A stretch of DNA of 64,000 bases. It comes from Rhodobacter sp. Har01 (lineage in GTDB: Bacteria > Pseudomonadota > Alphaproteobacteria > Rhodobacterales > Rhodobacteraceae). Numbering within the stretch: position 1 is the stretch's first letter; each line of letters opens with the position of its first letter. The notes beneath the pieces are model-generated. The model was not told the origin of the DNA and searched no databases. It saw only the letters and a list, made by a program, of their open reading frames with translations. The translations under genes and the position numbers were made by a program. Positions 18,952-28,450 of the stretch are shown here, piece by piece. The stretch is taken from the NCBI RefSeq assembly GCF_020564565.1, contig NZ_JAJCTD010000003.1:248001-312000 (forward strand), read 5' to 3'.

Positions 18952-19824
18952 CTACGCCCGTTCCAACACCAATGCGGACCATTCACCCAGATCGTTTCGA
19001 TCCTGCAGACGGAATCCTGACGTAGCGTAAGCTTGAATCACGGATTCAGCCTGAACGACCAGAAGACCGGACAGAATCACCCGGGCGCCGGCCTGGGTAT
19101 GCGACGCCATCGCCGGGGCCAGTTCGATCAGCGGGCCCTTCAGGATATTGGCGAAAACCAGATCGTAGGGCGCAGCGGCGCGCAGACGGCGGTGGTCGAA
19201 GCCCGCAGCCTCGAGGCATTCGATCCGGGCATCCAGCCCGTTGATCGCCACGTTGGCGCGTGCCACGTCCACGGCCACGGGGTCGATGTCGCTGGCAAGC
19301 ACCAGCGCGTCCGGCAAGACCTTGGCCGCCGCCATGGCCAGCACCGCCGTGCCGCAGCCGATGTCGGCCACGCGACCGGGGCGGAAGCCGGCCGTCACCA
19401 GTTTGTCGAAGGCCAGCAGGCAGCCCAGCGTGGTCGAGTGATGGCCGGTGCCAAAGGCCATCGTGGCCTCGATCTGCAGCGCCACGCGACCGGGCGGCAC
19501 CTTGTCGGCATCATGGCTGCCGAACACGAAAAAGCGGCCGGCATCCACCGGGTGCAGCTCGCGCTGGACCTTGGCGACCCAGTCGACCTCGGGCAGGTCC
19601 GAGACGAGAAAGGGTTTCGCGCCGAAGGCGGTGGCCAGGATTTCCAGCACGATGGCATCGGGCGCCTCGTGGAAATAGGCCGCCACTTCCCACCGCCCCA
19701 AACCGTCCTCAATCTCGAAGATGCCCACGCCAAAGGGCTCGGGCTCCATCCGTTCCAACGCGTCCGAAAGCGCCCGGGCGGCGTCCTGTCCGGCAAGCGT
19801 GGTCAGGGCGGAGTAGGTGGTCAT
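18952..19824 (-). CDS. prmA: Ribosomal protein L11 methyltransferase
   Basis: A 290-residue SAM-dependent enzyme that methylates lysines and the N-terminus of ribosomal protein L11. The N-terminal recognition domain is followed by FGTGHHSTT and the SAM motif VADIGCGTAVLAMAAAKVL, then DIDPVAV and the active-site-region segment DLVFANILKGPLIELAP. The length is normal. It is the last gene before a 98-bp gap to msrA on the same strand. Confidence 0.93.
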   Translation of the reverse strand: MTTYSALTTLAGQDAARALSDALERMEPEPFGVGIFEIEDGLGRWEVAAYFHEAPDAIVLEILATAFGAKPFLVSDLPEVDWVAKVQRELHPVDAGRFFVFGSHDADKVPPGRVALQIEATMAFGTGHHSTTLGCLLAFDKLVTAGFRPGRVADIGCGTAVLAMAAAKVLPDALVLASDIDPVAVDVARANVAINGLDARIECLEAAGFDHRRLRAAAPYDLVFANILKGPLIELAPAMASHTQAGARVILSGLLVVQAESVIQAYATSGFRLQDRNDLGEWSALVLERA

Positions 19825-19874
19825 GGCGGCCTCCGGTCAGGGTCTGCCGGATGCGTTACGCGCTTGCCCCCAAG

Positions 19875-19904
19875 CGCGCAAGCTGACGCGCAAGCTGACG
19901 CGCA
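19875..19904. repeat. 12-bp tandem repeat, 2.5 copies
   Basis: The unit GCGCAAGCTGAC is present twice without change (19875-19886, 19887-19898) and continues for six more bases. It lies between prmA and msrA and looks like a small slippage product; no function is suggested. Confidence 0.7.
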
Positions 19905-19922
19905 ACCGCGCTGGCAGGCAAG

Positions 19923-20582
19923 TCAGCCAGAGCTGACGCCGGTGCCGATCGGGCAGGCCACGCCGGTGCCACCCAGGCCGCAATAGCCGCCGGGGTTCTT
20001 GGCCAGGTACTGCTGGTGGTAATCCTCGGCAAAGTAGAACACCGGCGCGGGCTGGATTTCGGTGGTGATCCTGCCCTTGCCCGCCTTGCTCAGCGCCTGC
20101 TGGTAGGCGGCAAGCGAGCTCCTTGCGGCCTGCTCTTGCGCGGGCGTGAAGGTGTAGATGCCGCTGCGGTAGGTGGACCCGACGTCATTGCCTTGCCGCA
20201 TCCCTTGCGTGGGATCGTGGTTTTCCCAGAACACCTTGAGCAGGCCTTCGTAGCTGATCACCTGCGGATCGTAGATCACCCGCACCACCTCGTTGTGGCC
20301 GGTCAATTGGGTGCAGGTTTCCTTGTAGGTCGGGTTCGGGGTGAAGCCGCCGGCATAGCCGACCATGGTCAGCCAGACCCCCGGCAAGGCCCAGAACTTG
20401 CGTTCCACACCCCAGAAGCAGCCCATGCCGAACATCGCCTCGGCCATCCCCTCGGGGACCGGCGATTTCAGCGCGATGCCGGTCAGGAAATGCGTCTCGG
20501 CAGTGGGAATCGGATCGGGCCGGCCCGGCAGGGCACGGTCGGGGGTGACCATCTCGGTTTTCCTGCGGTCGAAAAGGAACAT
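19923..20582 (-). CDS. msrA: Peptide-methionine (S)-S-oxide reductase
   Basis: A 219-residue enzyme that repairs methionine-S-sulfoxide in proteins. The active-site motif GMGCFWGVE gives catalytic Cys55; the family segments [19 protein letters not shown] and [23 protein letters not shown] follow. Extra cysteines near the C-terminus ([13 protein letters not shown]) could serve as recycling residues. The start at 20582 is set by homology; the open frame continues upstream through the MFS gene as a shadow. It lies 50 bp after that MFS gene. Confidence 0.95.
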   Translation of the reverse strand: MFLFDRRKTEMVTPDRALPGRPDPIPTAETHFLTGIALKSPVPEGMAEAMFGMGCFWGVERKFWALPGVWLTMVGYAGGFTPNPTYKETCTQLTGHNEVVRVIYDPQVISYEGLLKVFWENHDPTQGMRQGNDVGSTYRSGIYTFTPAQEQAARSSLAAYQQALSKAGKGRITTEIQPAPVFYFAEDYHQQYLAKNPGGYCGLGGTGVACPIGTGVSSG

Positions 20583-20632
20583 CTGCGCCTCTCTGTCTGT
20601 CTGCGACAGATATAGGCGCCCCCGGCGGAAAG

Positions 20633-21868
20633 TCACTCTGCCGGCTGCGGCAATCCGCGCGAAAACATCGTTTCGTTGCCCGGTTCGGGGTGGCGCGGGA
20701 TCAGCAGCACCAGCCCCACCGTCACCGCCGCCATGCCCGCCCCCAGGACGAACACCTTGTCCGGCGAAACCGCCCAGAGATAGCCCAGCGCCGCCGGCAG
20801 GAACACCGCCGCGATGTGGTTGATGGTGAAGGCCACGGCCTGGGTGGGGGCGATGTCGCGCGGATCGGCGATCTTCTGGAAATAGGTCTTCAGCGCGAAG
20901 GACAGCGAGAAAAAGAACTGGTCGGCGATGAAAAGCCCCCCCGCCACCATGATCCCCCAGCCGAACCAGGTCAGCCCGCCATAGGCCAGGAACACCAGCG
21001 TCAGGCCGATGTATTCCACCGCCATGACCTTGCGCTCGCCCCAGCGGCCCAGGGCGCGCCCCATCGCCGGGGCGGCAACCATGCTGACGGCAAAGTTCAC
21101 CAGCAAAAGCCCGGTCATTTCCGACACCTTCATGCCGAACTGTTCCACCATCATGAAGCCGGCGAAAACCACATAGATCTGCCGCCGCGCGCCGGCCATG
21201 AACTGCAACAGGTAGAACAGCCAGTAGCGCCGCCGCAGCACCATGTGCTTGTGCTGGGGATGCGGCGCCTCGATCTGCGGCCAGGCCAGCGCGGCGAAGG
21301 CCACCAGCGCCAGGGTGATCCCGCCCGCGGCCATGTAGACCGTGCTGTAATCCAGCTCCATCCGGTTCCACAGCAGGACAATGGCGCCATAGGACAAGAG
21401 CGAGGCCGCCGAGCCGACCCCGACGATCCGCCCCAGCACCTGTGGCGCGCGGTCCCGGCCCAGCCATTGCAGCTGCAGCGACTGGTTCACCGTCTCGAAA
21501 TAGTGAAACCCGATGGATGACAGCAGCGTGGTCACCAGCAGCCCGGTAAAGCTGGTGAACCAGGCCGTCACCGCCGTCGCCACGCCCAAAAGCGCCAGCG
21601 CGCCCAAGGCCAGCACCTGTTCGCGCAGCACCAAGAGGACCAGGATCACCCCCACGGCCAGAAAGCCGGGGATTTCCCGCACCGTGTGCAGCCAGCCAAT
21701 CTCCTTGCCGGTGAAAGCGGCGACCTCGACCACGAAGTTGTTCAAGAGCGCGGTCCAGGTGGCAAAGCTCATCGGCAGGGCGAAGGCCATCAGATAGAGC
21801 AGCGCCTCGGGCCGCCGCCAGCGCGGCAGGGCTTCGGCCTCGGCAAGGGTCATGCGGCGGCGCATCAT
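20633..21868 (-). CDS. MFS transporter of unknown substrate
   Basis: A 411-residue protein with about twelve membrane helices in two halves joined by a charged loop near residue 200 ([20 protein letters not shown]). It fits the major facilitator superfamily in size and layout, but I see no motif that fixes the substrate. The N-terminus MMRRRM offers alternative starts. It is flanked by msrA downstream and the photolyase upstream on the same strand, with gaps of 50 and 70 bp. Confidence 0.75.
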   Translation of the reverse strand: MMRRRMTLAEAEALPRWRRPEALLYLMAFALPMSFATWTALLNNFVVEVAAFTGKEIGWLHTVREIPGFLAVGVILVLLVLREQVLALGALALLGVATAVTAWFTSFTGLLVTTLLSSIGFHYFETVNQSLQLQWLGRDRAPQVLGRIVGVGSAASLLSYGAIVLLWNRMELDYSTVYMAAGGITLALVAFAALAWPQIEAPHPQHKHMVLRRRYWLFYLLQFMAGARRQIYVVFAGFMMVEQFGMKVSEMTGLLLVNFAVSMVAAPAMGRALGRWGERKVMAVEYIGLTLVFLAYGGLTWFGWGIMVAGGLFIADQFFFSLSFALKTYFQKIADPRDIAPTQAVAFTINHIAAVFLPAALGYLWAVSPDKVFVLGAGMAAVTVGLVLLIPRHPEPGNETMFSRGLPQPAE

Positions 21869-21938
21869 GTCCGGCCCTTACACCCGGCCCGGCCGTCCGG
21901 CCAGCCGAACCTTGTGCCCGTCACAATCGCAGCCACGA

Positions 21939-23468
21939 TCACACTGCTTCGCCCCGGTCCAGCCGCGTCAGCAGCATTGCAGCATCGGCCAGCACCCGCG
22001 CCCGGTGGCCCGCATCCATCCGGTCCCAGGTCCGATACATCTGGGCCATCCGCGGATTGCGCACGAACCGCGCGCGGTGGCGGTCCAGGAACTGCCAGTA
22101 CAGCAGGTTGAACGGGCAGGCCGCCTCGCCGGTCTTTTCCGCAACCTTGTAGCCACAGCCCCGGCAATGGTCCGACATCCGGTCGATGTAGGCGCCCGAG
22201 GAAACATAGGGCTTGGACCCCACCACCCCGCCATCGGCCCACTGGCTCATTCCCAGAGTGTTCGGCGCCTCGACCCATTCGAAGGCGTCGATGTAGACCG
22301 ACAGATACCATTCATGCACCGCGGCCGGGTCCACCCCCGCCAGCAGCGCAAAGTTGCCGGTCACCATCAGCCGCTGGATGTGGTGGGCATAGGCCAGATC
22401 GCGGGTCTGAGCGACCGCCGCGCCCAGGCAGGCCATCCGCGTCTCGCCGTCCCAATAGGCCGCGGGCAGCGCACGGGAATGACCCAGCGCATTGGCCCCC
22501 AGATACTCGGGCCCCTTCAGCGCCCAGATCCCCCGCACATACTCCCGCCAGCCGATGATCTGCCGGATGAAGCCCTCGGCCGCGTTCAGCGGCACCTTGC
22601 CGGCCCGCCATGCGTCTTCGACGGCCCGGCACACCTCCAGCGGCCCTAGCAGCCCGATGTTCAGCGCCGCCGACAGCAGCGAGTGCGACAGCCACGGCTC
22701 GCCCTCCAGCATCGCATCCTGCTCGGCGCCAAAGGACGGCAGCCGGTGCGCGGCGAAATCCGCCAACGCCTCCAGCGCCTGCACTCGCGTCACCGGCCAG
22801 CCGAAGGGCCGCGCCGTGCCGAAATGGGCAAACCGCGCCTCGACCAGCGCCAACACCTCGTCGGTCACCGCATCCGGGGCAAAGCGCAGGGGCTGCGGCC
22901 GCAACAGGCCGCGCTCGGCCCGCTTGCGGTTCTCGGCGTCAAAGTTCCACTGACCGCCGGCGGGCGTATCGCCCTGCATCAGCAGCCCGGTCCTGCGCCG
23001 CATCTCGCGGTAGAACCACTCCATCCGCAACTCCTTGCGGCCCTCGGCCCAGGCCGCGAACTCGGCGTGGGAACACAGGAACCGGTCGTCGGGCAGCACC
23101 GAGACGTCCAGCGGCAGCGCCTGCAGGTCCGCCAGCACCCGCCACTCGCCCGGATGGGTGCAAAGCAGCGCCCCCGCCCCCACCTCGGAAGCCCGGCGCA
23201 GAATCTCCGCCACCAGCGTCTGCCCATTCGCCGGATCGTCCAGCCGCGAATAGGCCACCCGCCAGCCCGCCGCCTGCAGGTCTTTCGCGAAATGCCGCAT
23301 CGCCGACAGGATCAGTGCAATCTTCTGCGGATGGTGCGGAACGGATGTCCCCTCGCCCATCCCCTCGGCCATCACCACCAGATCGCGTGCCGGATCGGCG
23401 GCCCGCAGGGCACTCAGGCCCGGCGAAAGCTGGTCGCCCAGAACAAGGATCAGGCGCGGCTTCGGCAT
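21939..23468 (-). CDS. phrB: Iron-sulfur photolyase/cryptochrome (PhrB, FeS-BCP type)
   Basis: A 509-residue member of the deoxyribodipyrimidine photolyase-related family. It opens with LILVLGDQLSP and contains the four cysteines expected to bind a 4Fe-4S cluster: Cys347, Cys435, Cys438 and Cys451, with the spacing of Agrobacterium PhrB (350, 438, 441, 454). Characterised members repair (6-4) photoproducts in light and carry FAD and a lumazine antenna. The length agrees. It is divergent from leuA; some family members act as light sensors, so repair is the likely but not proven role. Confidence 0.9.
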   Translation of the reverse strand: MPKPRLILVLGDQLSPGLSALRAADPARDLVVMAEGMGEGTSVPHHPQKIALILSAMRHFAKDLQAAGWRVAYSRLDDPANGQTLVAEILRRASEVGAGALLCTHPGEWRVLADLQALPLDVSVLPDDRFLCSHAEFAAWAEGRKELRMEWFYREMRRRTGLLMQGDTPAGGQWNFDAENRKRAERGLLRPQPLRFAPDAVTDEVLALVEARFAHFGTARPFGWPVTRVQALEALADFAAHRLPSFGAEQDAMLEGEPWLSHSLLSAALNIGLLGPLEVCRAVEDAWRAGKVPLNAAEGFIRQIIGWREYVRGIWALKGPEYLGANALGHSRALPAAYWDGETRMACLGAAVAQTRDLAYAHHIQRLMVTGNFALLAGVDPAAVHEWYLSVYIDAFEWVEAPNTLGMSQWADGGVVGSKPYVSSGAYIDRMSDHCRGCGYKVAEKTGEAACPFNLLYWQFLDRHRARFVRNPRMAQMYRTWDRMDAGHRARVLADAAMLLTRLDRGEAV

Positions 23469-23554
23469 GACCCTGCATGCCCCGCCGCCGCACCCGCGCG
23501 CAACCCGCGTTTCCCCTCTTTCCTTCGCGGAAATCCTGCCTATAGTCCGGCGCC

Positions 23555-23641
23555 ATGACCAACGCGCCGCAGATCACCGCCGTCTGCCCCGGGCCCCGCC
23601 CGGTCCTCGCGCTTGGCCTGCTGCTTCTTAGCCGCCTCTGA
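23555..23641 (+). CDS. leuL: Leucine leader peptide of leuA
   Basis: A 28-codon reading frame (MTNAPQITAVCPGPRPVLAL... ending GLLLLSRL, then TGA) located 81 bp before leuA. Seven of its last eleven residues are leucine, with four consecutive Leu codons (CTG CTG CTT CTT) close to the stop. The stop codon lies inside the left arm of a 10-bp hairpin. This is the pattern of a ribosome-mediated attenuation leader that senses charged leucine tRNA. It is too short to be found by ordinary gene callers. No clear ribosome site is visible beyond a purine-poor leader. Confidence 0.75.
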   Translation: MTNAPQITAVCPGPRPVLALGLLLLSRL

Positions 23642-23703
23642 GCGTGCCCAAGGGCGCGACCGCTCAGAGGTGAACAGCGCCCACAGAAGCGAAACAGGCT
23701 AAG
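23623..23703 (+). promoter_or_regulatory. leuA attenuator with mutually exclusive stems
   Basis: Stem A pairs CCTCTGAGCG (23635-23644) with CGCTCAGAGG (23661-23670), perfect over 10 bp, with an inner GCCC/GGGC helix in its loop. Alternative pairings join the Leu-codon region to the sequence just before the leuA ribosome site: CTTAGCC (23627-23633) with GGCTAAG (23697-23703), or GCTTCT (23623-23628) with AGAAGC (23685-23690). A ribosome stalled at the Leu codons would block the latter. No T-run follows stem A, so control may act on translation or through Rho. Confidence 0.55.
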
Positions 23704-23721
23704 ACCCCAAGGATACACCCG

Positions 23722-25296
23722 ATGACCGACACGACAGCGCAACCCCGCGTCCTGATCTTCGACACCACCCTGCGCGACGGCGAGCAAAGCCCCGGCGCCA
23801 CCATGACCCATGAGGAAAAGCTGGAGATCGCCACCCTTCTGGACGATATGGGGGTGGACATCATCGAGGCCGGCTTCCCGATCGCCAGCGAGGGCGATTT
23901 CACCGCCGTCTCCGAGATCGCGAAGCGCGCGAAGACCAGCACCATCTGCGGCCTGGCGCGCGCCAACGCCAAGGACATCGACCGCTGCTGGGAGGCGGTG
24001 CGCCACGCCAAATCCCCGCGCATCCACACCTTCATCGGCACCTCGCCGCTGCACCGGGCCATTCCGAACCTGGACATGGACCAGATGGCCGAGCGCATCC
24101 ACGACACCGTGACCCACGCCCGCAACCTCTGCGACAACATCCAGTGGTCGCCGATGGACGCGACGCGGACCGAGGCCGATTACCTGTGCCGCGTGGTTGA
24201 GATCGCCATCAAGGCCGGCGCCACCACGATCAACATCCCCGATACGGTGGGCTACACCTATCCGATGGAATCCGCCCAGATCATCCGCATGCTGCTTGAG
24301 CGGGTGCCCGGTGCCGACAGCATCATCTTCGCCACCCATTGCCACAATGACCTGGGCATGGCGACCGCCAACGCCCTGGCCGCCGTGCAGGCGGGTGCGC
24401 GGCAGATCGAATGCACCATCAACGGGCTGGGCGAACGCGCCGGCAACACCGCGCTGGAAGAGGTGGTGATGGCGCTGCGGGTCCGCAACGACATCCTGCC
24501 CTACCGGACCGGCATCGACACCACCAAGATCATGAATCTCAGCCGGCGGGTCAGCCAGGTCTCGGGCTTCCCGGTGCAGTTCAACAAGGCCATCGTCGGC
24601 AAGAACGCCTTCCTGCACGAGTCCGGCATCCACCAGGACGGCGTGCTGAAGAACGTCCAGACCTTCGAGATCATGCGCCCCGAGGATATCGGCCTGCACG
24701 CCAAGAACATCGCCATGGGCAAGCATTCGGGGCGCGCCGCGCTGCGCGCCAAGCTCAAGGAACTGGGCTACGATCTGGCCGACAACCAGCTGAACGACGT
24801 GTTCGTGCGGTTCAAGGCCCTCGCGGACCGCAAGAAGGAGGTCTACGACGACGACCTGATCGCGCTGGTCGCGGACGAGCAGACCAACGACGCCTACGAA
24901 TACCTGCAGCTCAAGAAGCTGCGGGTGGTCTGCGGCACCGAAGGCCCGCAAGAGGCCGAGATGATCCTGTCGATCGACGGCAAGGATCACCACATCGACG
25001 CCACCGGCGACGGGCCGGTCGATGCGGCCTTCATGTGCGTCAAGATGCTGTTCCCCCACAAGGCGCGGCTGCAGGTCTATCAGGTTCATGCGGTGACCGA
25101 GGGCACCGACGCGCAGGCCACGGTCTCGGTCCGGCTGGAAGAGGAGGGGCGGATCGTCACCGGCTCGTCCGCCGATACCGATACGATCGTGGCCTCGACC
25201 AAGGCCTACATCAACGCCCTGAACCGCCTGATCGTCCGCCGCCAGAAAACCGCGCCGGGCGAGGATGTGAAGACCGTCAGCTACCACGGCGAATGA
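23722..25296 (+). CDS. leuA: 2-isopropylmalate synthase
   Basis: A 524-residue enzyme that catalyses the first step of leucine synthesis, joining acetyl-CoA and 2-oxoisovalerate. The TIM-barrel domain begins with DTTLRDGEQSPG (about 14-25), has the metal-binding HCHND segment in THCHNDLGMATAN, and GERAGN. The C-terminal LeuA allosteric domain (about 390-510) is present, so leucine feedback inhibition is expected. The ATG at 23722 follows AAGGA. Expression is probably also controlled by the leader peptide upstream. Confidence 0.97.
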   Translation: MTDTTAQPRVLIFDTTLRDGEQSPGATMTHEEKLEIATLLDDMGVDIIEAGFPIASEGDFTAVSEIAKRAKTSTICGLARANAKDIDRCWEAVRHAKSPRIHTFIGTSPLHRAIPNLDMDQMAERIHDTVTHARNLCDNIQWSPMDATRTEADYLCRVVEIAIKAGATTINIPDTVGYTYPMESAQIIRMLLERVPGADSIIFATHCHNDLGMATANALAAVQAGARQIECTINGLGERAGNTALEEVVMALRVRNDILPYRTGIDTTKIMNLSRRVSQVSGFPVQFNKAIVGKNAFLHESGIHQDGVLKNVQTFEIMRPEDIGLHAKNIAMGKHSGRAALRAKLKELGYDLADNQLNDVFVRFKALADRKKEVYDDDLIALVADEQTNDAYEYLQLKKLRVVCGTEGPQEAEMILSIDGKDHHIDATGDGPVDAAFMCVKMLFPHKARLQVYQVHAVTEGTDAQATVSVRLEEEGRIVTGSSADTDTIVASTKAYINALNRLIVRRQKTAPGEDVKTVSYHGE

Positions 25297-25303
25297 CCCC
25301 CTG

Positions 25304-25334
25304 CGCCTGGTGTCCCATGATGGGACACCAGGCG
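25304..25334 (+). terminator. Palindromic terminator after leuA
   Basis: A perfect 14-bp stem (CGCCTGGTGTCCCA and its complement) with a 3-nt loop, starting 7 bp beyond the leuA stop. There is no T-run, but the stem is among the strongest in the window. The rest of the 313-bp gap up to 25609 is taken largely by the rod-shaped RNA candidate. Confidence 0.6.
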
Positions 25335-25413
25335 GCCGCAAGGAATTCAAGGGGTTGGCGGGCCAGTTTAACGATTTGTTAGGGAATTGCCTCGCTTCGA
25401 CCGGCCAACACAG

Positions 25414-25546
25414 GCCAGCGCCCGACTGCGGGGGCGGGCGCCTTCGCTGGCGCGGGGTAATCGCTTTATCCTGCGTCTGCTCCCCCGGTTGAAACCGTGG
25501 AGGGACTGCGCAGGAGCGCCCGCCCGGGGGGCGGTCGGGCGCTGGC
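25414..25546 (+). ncRNA. Rod-shaped structured RNA candidate (6S-like architecture possible)
   Basis: About 133 nt can fold into one long rod. The closing stem pairs 25414-25429 with 25531-25546 (16 bp, one G-U). After a small internal loop 25432-25441 pairs with 25516-25525 (10 bp). A large 5' bulge (25442-25469, with an optional GCGCC/GGCGC hairpin) precedes CCTGCG/CGCAGG (25470-25475, 25509-25514), then CTCC/GGAG and a CGGT-TGAA-ACCG tip. On the minus strand the closing stem would carry an A-C mismatch, which favours plus-strand transcription. A closing stem, a large bubble and a terminal arm recall 6S RNA, but I cannot confirm the family. No coding frame explains it. Confidence 0.5.
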
Positions 25547-25609
25547 AGGGGGCGCTGCGCGCCTGTTAACCCGGCGGGGAAAAGCTGTCGGCCGTTGTTT
25601 GCGTGAGCG

Positions 25610-26353
25610 TCACAGCACCCCGAACCGCACGCGCAGCGCCTCGGCATGGGCTTTCAGGTCCGGCGTCCTGGACCACTGCCGCAGCAGCTCGGCCCAGCGG
25701 ACCGGCGCAAAGGTCACGTCGTCGCCTTTCACCGCGCGGGCGAAATCGGCGATTTCGGCCTGGTGGCGGGCGATGGCCTCGGGCGAGACCGGCTTGCCGC
25801 TGGCCCAGGTGGCCGGAGCGGCGTGGAGGTAGACCAGCACGGCGCCGCGGGCGCGTTTGGTGGCCTGCGTCCGCAGCCCGTAGGCGTGTTTCACCAGTTG
25901 CACCGCATCCAGGCAGCGGTAGGTCTGGCGGCCTGCCGCAAGGGCCTGGCGCAGCGCGGTGAAGCGGGCCATGCCGGGGCCCCAGTCGCGGCTGTCGAAG
26001 GCCTCGGAAAACGTCGAGGCCTTGGCCGGGCGGAACGGCTCATACCGCTTGGATTCGATGCCGACCAGGGTGGTGGCGGTGGTCACGGCGGCGTCCAGCC
26101 AGGGGTGGCGGCCGCCACGCCAGGGAAAGTGCATCTCGGCCTCGATCTCGACCGTCCGAGGCTGGCCCATCGGCACGCCGGGCAACGGCGGCAACAGCGC
26201 GGGCCGGTCAAGGAACCAGCCGAAGGCGTTGACGGCCAGGGCCGCAGAAGAGTCCGGGCTGTCGAACTTGCCCGAGGCGACCTCGTTGCCGGGGCAGCGG
26301 GAGAGCGCGGCGAGGACGGCCTCTGCCGGCACGCCGGGCAGGAAATTGGGCAT
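25610..26353 (-). CDS. PD-(D/E)XK nuclease-like hypothetical protein (PGN_0703-like)
   Basis: A 247-residue protein with an arrangement typical of restriction-endonuclease folds: an acidic residue Asp87 in HPWLDAAV, then a strand ending in Glu100-Ser101-Lys102 (VGIESKRYEPF), matching D-x(n)-E-x-K. I recall this pattern from proteins annotated as PGN_0703-family putative restriction endonucleases, which usually stand alone without a methyltransferase, as here. I start at ATG 26353; a TTG at 26365 has a better-placed GAAGGG and would add four residues. It lies only 2-14 bp after the SDR gene, so the two are co-transcribed. Confidence 0.6.
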   Translation of the reverse strand: MPNFLPGVPAEAVLAALSRCPGNEVASGKFDSPDSSAALAVNAFGWFLDRPALLPPLPGVPMGQPRTVEIEAEMHFPWRGGRHPWLDAAVTTATTLVGIESKRYEPFRPAKASTFSEAFDSRDWGPGMARFTALRQALAAGRQTYRCLDAVQLVKHAYGLRTQATKRARGAVLVYLHAAPATWASGKPVSPEAIARHQAEIADFARAVKGDDVTFAPVRWAELLRQWSRTPDLKAHAEALRVRFGVL

Positions 26354-26367
26354 GCGATCAGGCAAGC

Positions 26368-27126
26368 TCAGGCACCCTTCATCTCTTGCAGGGTGTTGCC
26401 GCCATCGACCACCAGCATCGCGCCGGTGACGTAGGAGGCCTCGTCGCCGGCCAGGAACAGCGCGCAGGCGGCGACCTCGGCCGGGGTGCCGGGGCGGCCG
26501 GCGGGGGTGGCGCGGCCAGCCAGAATCTCGCCCTCGGACGAGCTTTCGGTGGCGATCCAGCCGGGCAGGACGGCGTTGCAGGTGATGCCCTGGCGGCCGT
26601 ATTCCAGCGCGACCGAGCGGGTCATGCCGGTGACGGCGGCCTTGGCGGTGGCATAGGCGCTGCTGCCGTCGATGGTGACCAGCGGGCCGGTGACCGATGC
26701 GATGTTGACGATGCGGCCATGGCCGCGCGCCTGCATTCCCGGCAGGGCGGCGCGGCAGCAGTGGAAGGTGGTGTTGATGTTCAGCGCCATGTGATGCGCC
26801 CAGGCGGCGTCGGACCAGCCGGCCAGGCGCTGCCGGTCGACGTCGCGGCCGGTCTGCACCATGCCGGCGTTGTTCACCAGCACCTCGACCGGGCCAAGCT
26901 GCGCTTCGACGGCGGCGAACAGCGCGGCCACCTGGGCCGGGTCGGTCAGGTCTGCGATATGGGACATGCAGCCCAGGTCGGCCGCCCGGTCGTGGATGCG
27001 CGCGGTGGTCGCGGTGATGCAGACCCGTGCCCCCGCGGCCGTCATTGCCCGGGCGATGGCAAAGCCGATTCCCCCCGCCGCCCCCGCCCCGGTGACCAGC
27101 GCCACCCGTCCTGCCACGCCCGCCAT
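26368..27126 (-). CDS. Short-chain dehydrogenase/reductase
   Basis: A 252-residue classical SDR that oxidises or reduces an alcohol/ketone with NAD(P). It shows the cofactor motif VTGAGAAGGIGFAIA (11-25), NNAG (85-88), the catalytic Ser144 and Tyr158-x3-Lys162 in AYATAK, and the terminal VTGAMLVVDGG typical of FabG-like enzymes. The start is ATG 27126, with GGGGGA five bases upstream; the open frame runs further but is not SDR-like. The substrate cannot be told from sequence. It is divergent from mreB and followed by the nuclease-like gene. Confidence 0.88.
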   Translation of the reverse strand: MAGVAGRVALVTGAGAAGGIGFAIARAMTAAGARVCITATTARIHDRAADLGCMSHIADLTDPAQVAALFAAVEAQLGPVEVLVNNAGMVQTGRDVDRQRLAGWSDAAWAHHMALNINTTFHCCRAALPGMQARGHGRIVNIASVTGPLVTIDGSSAYATAKAAVTGMTRSVALEYGRQGITCNAVLPGWIATESSSEGEILAGRATPAGRPGTPAEVAACALFLAGDEASYVTGAMLVVDGGNTLQEMKGA

Positions 27127-27206
27127 TGCATCCCCCGTTCGCCTCATGTTGCGGCCCAGAATGACGCGATGTGGGATGAGGTCAATTCGGACCGGAAGAG
27201 ACCGCC

Positions 27207-27223
27207 GTTTTCGCCCTGAAAAC
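27207..27223. promoter_or_regulatory. Inverted repeat in the SDR-mreB divergent region
   Basis: GTTTTC-gccct-GAAAAC lies in the 249-bp gap between the SDR gene and mreB. It could be an operator or a leader hairpin. A TTATAT at 27307-27312 is a possible -10 for mreB, but I see no convincing -35 before it. Confidence 0.25.
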
Positions 27224-27336
27224 ATGTGATTTCTGCATCTACGCGAATGTGCGCGCGCACCCGCCGGCGGCGTGATACAAGGCCTTTCGCTCTTCGGCGC
27301 AGGTCCTTATATGAAGGCGCCCGCCTCAGACCCTGA

Positions 27337-28413
<1,077 letters not shown>

Positions 28414-28450
28414 TCGCCGGTCGGCGGCAGGGCATCAAGGCGAGGCACGC

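Noticed and set aside
23635..23670. Classic intrinsic terminator in the leuA leader
   Set aside because: The stem is perfect but is followed by TGAACAGCGC with no T-run, so I describe it as an attenuator stem of unknown mode.
22939..25647. Open frame of 902 codons antisense to leuA and out of frame in the photolyase gene
   Set aside because: leuA and the photolyase are well supported; the long frame has no recognisable domain and results from codon bias.
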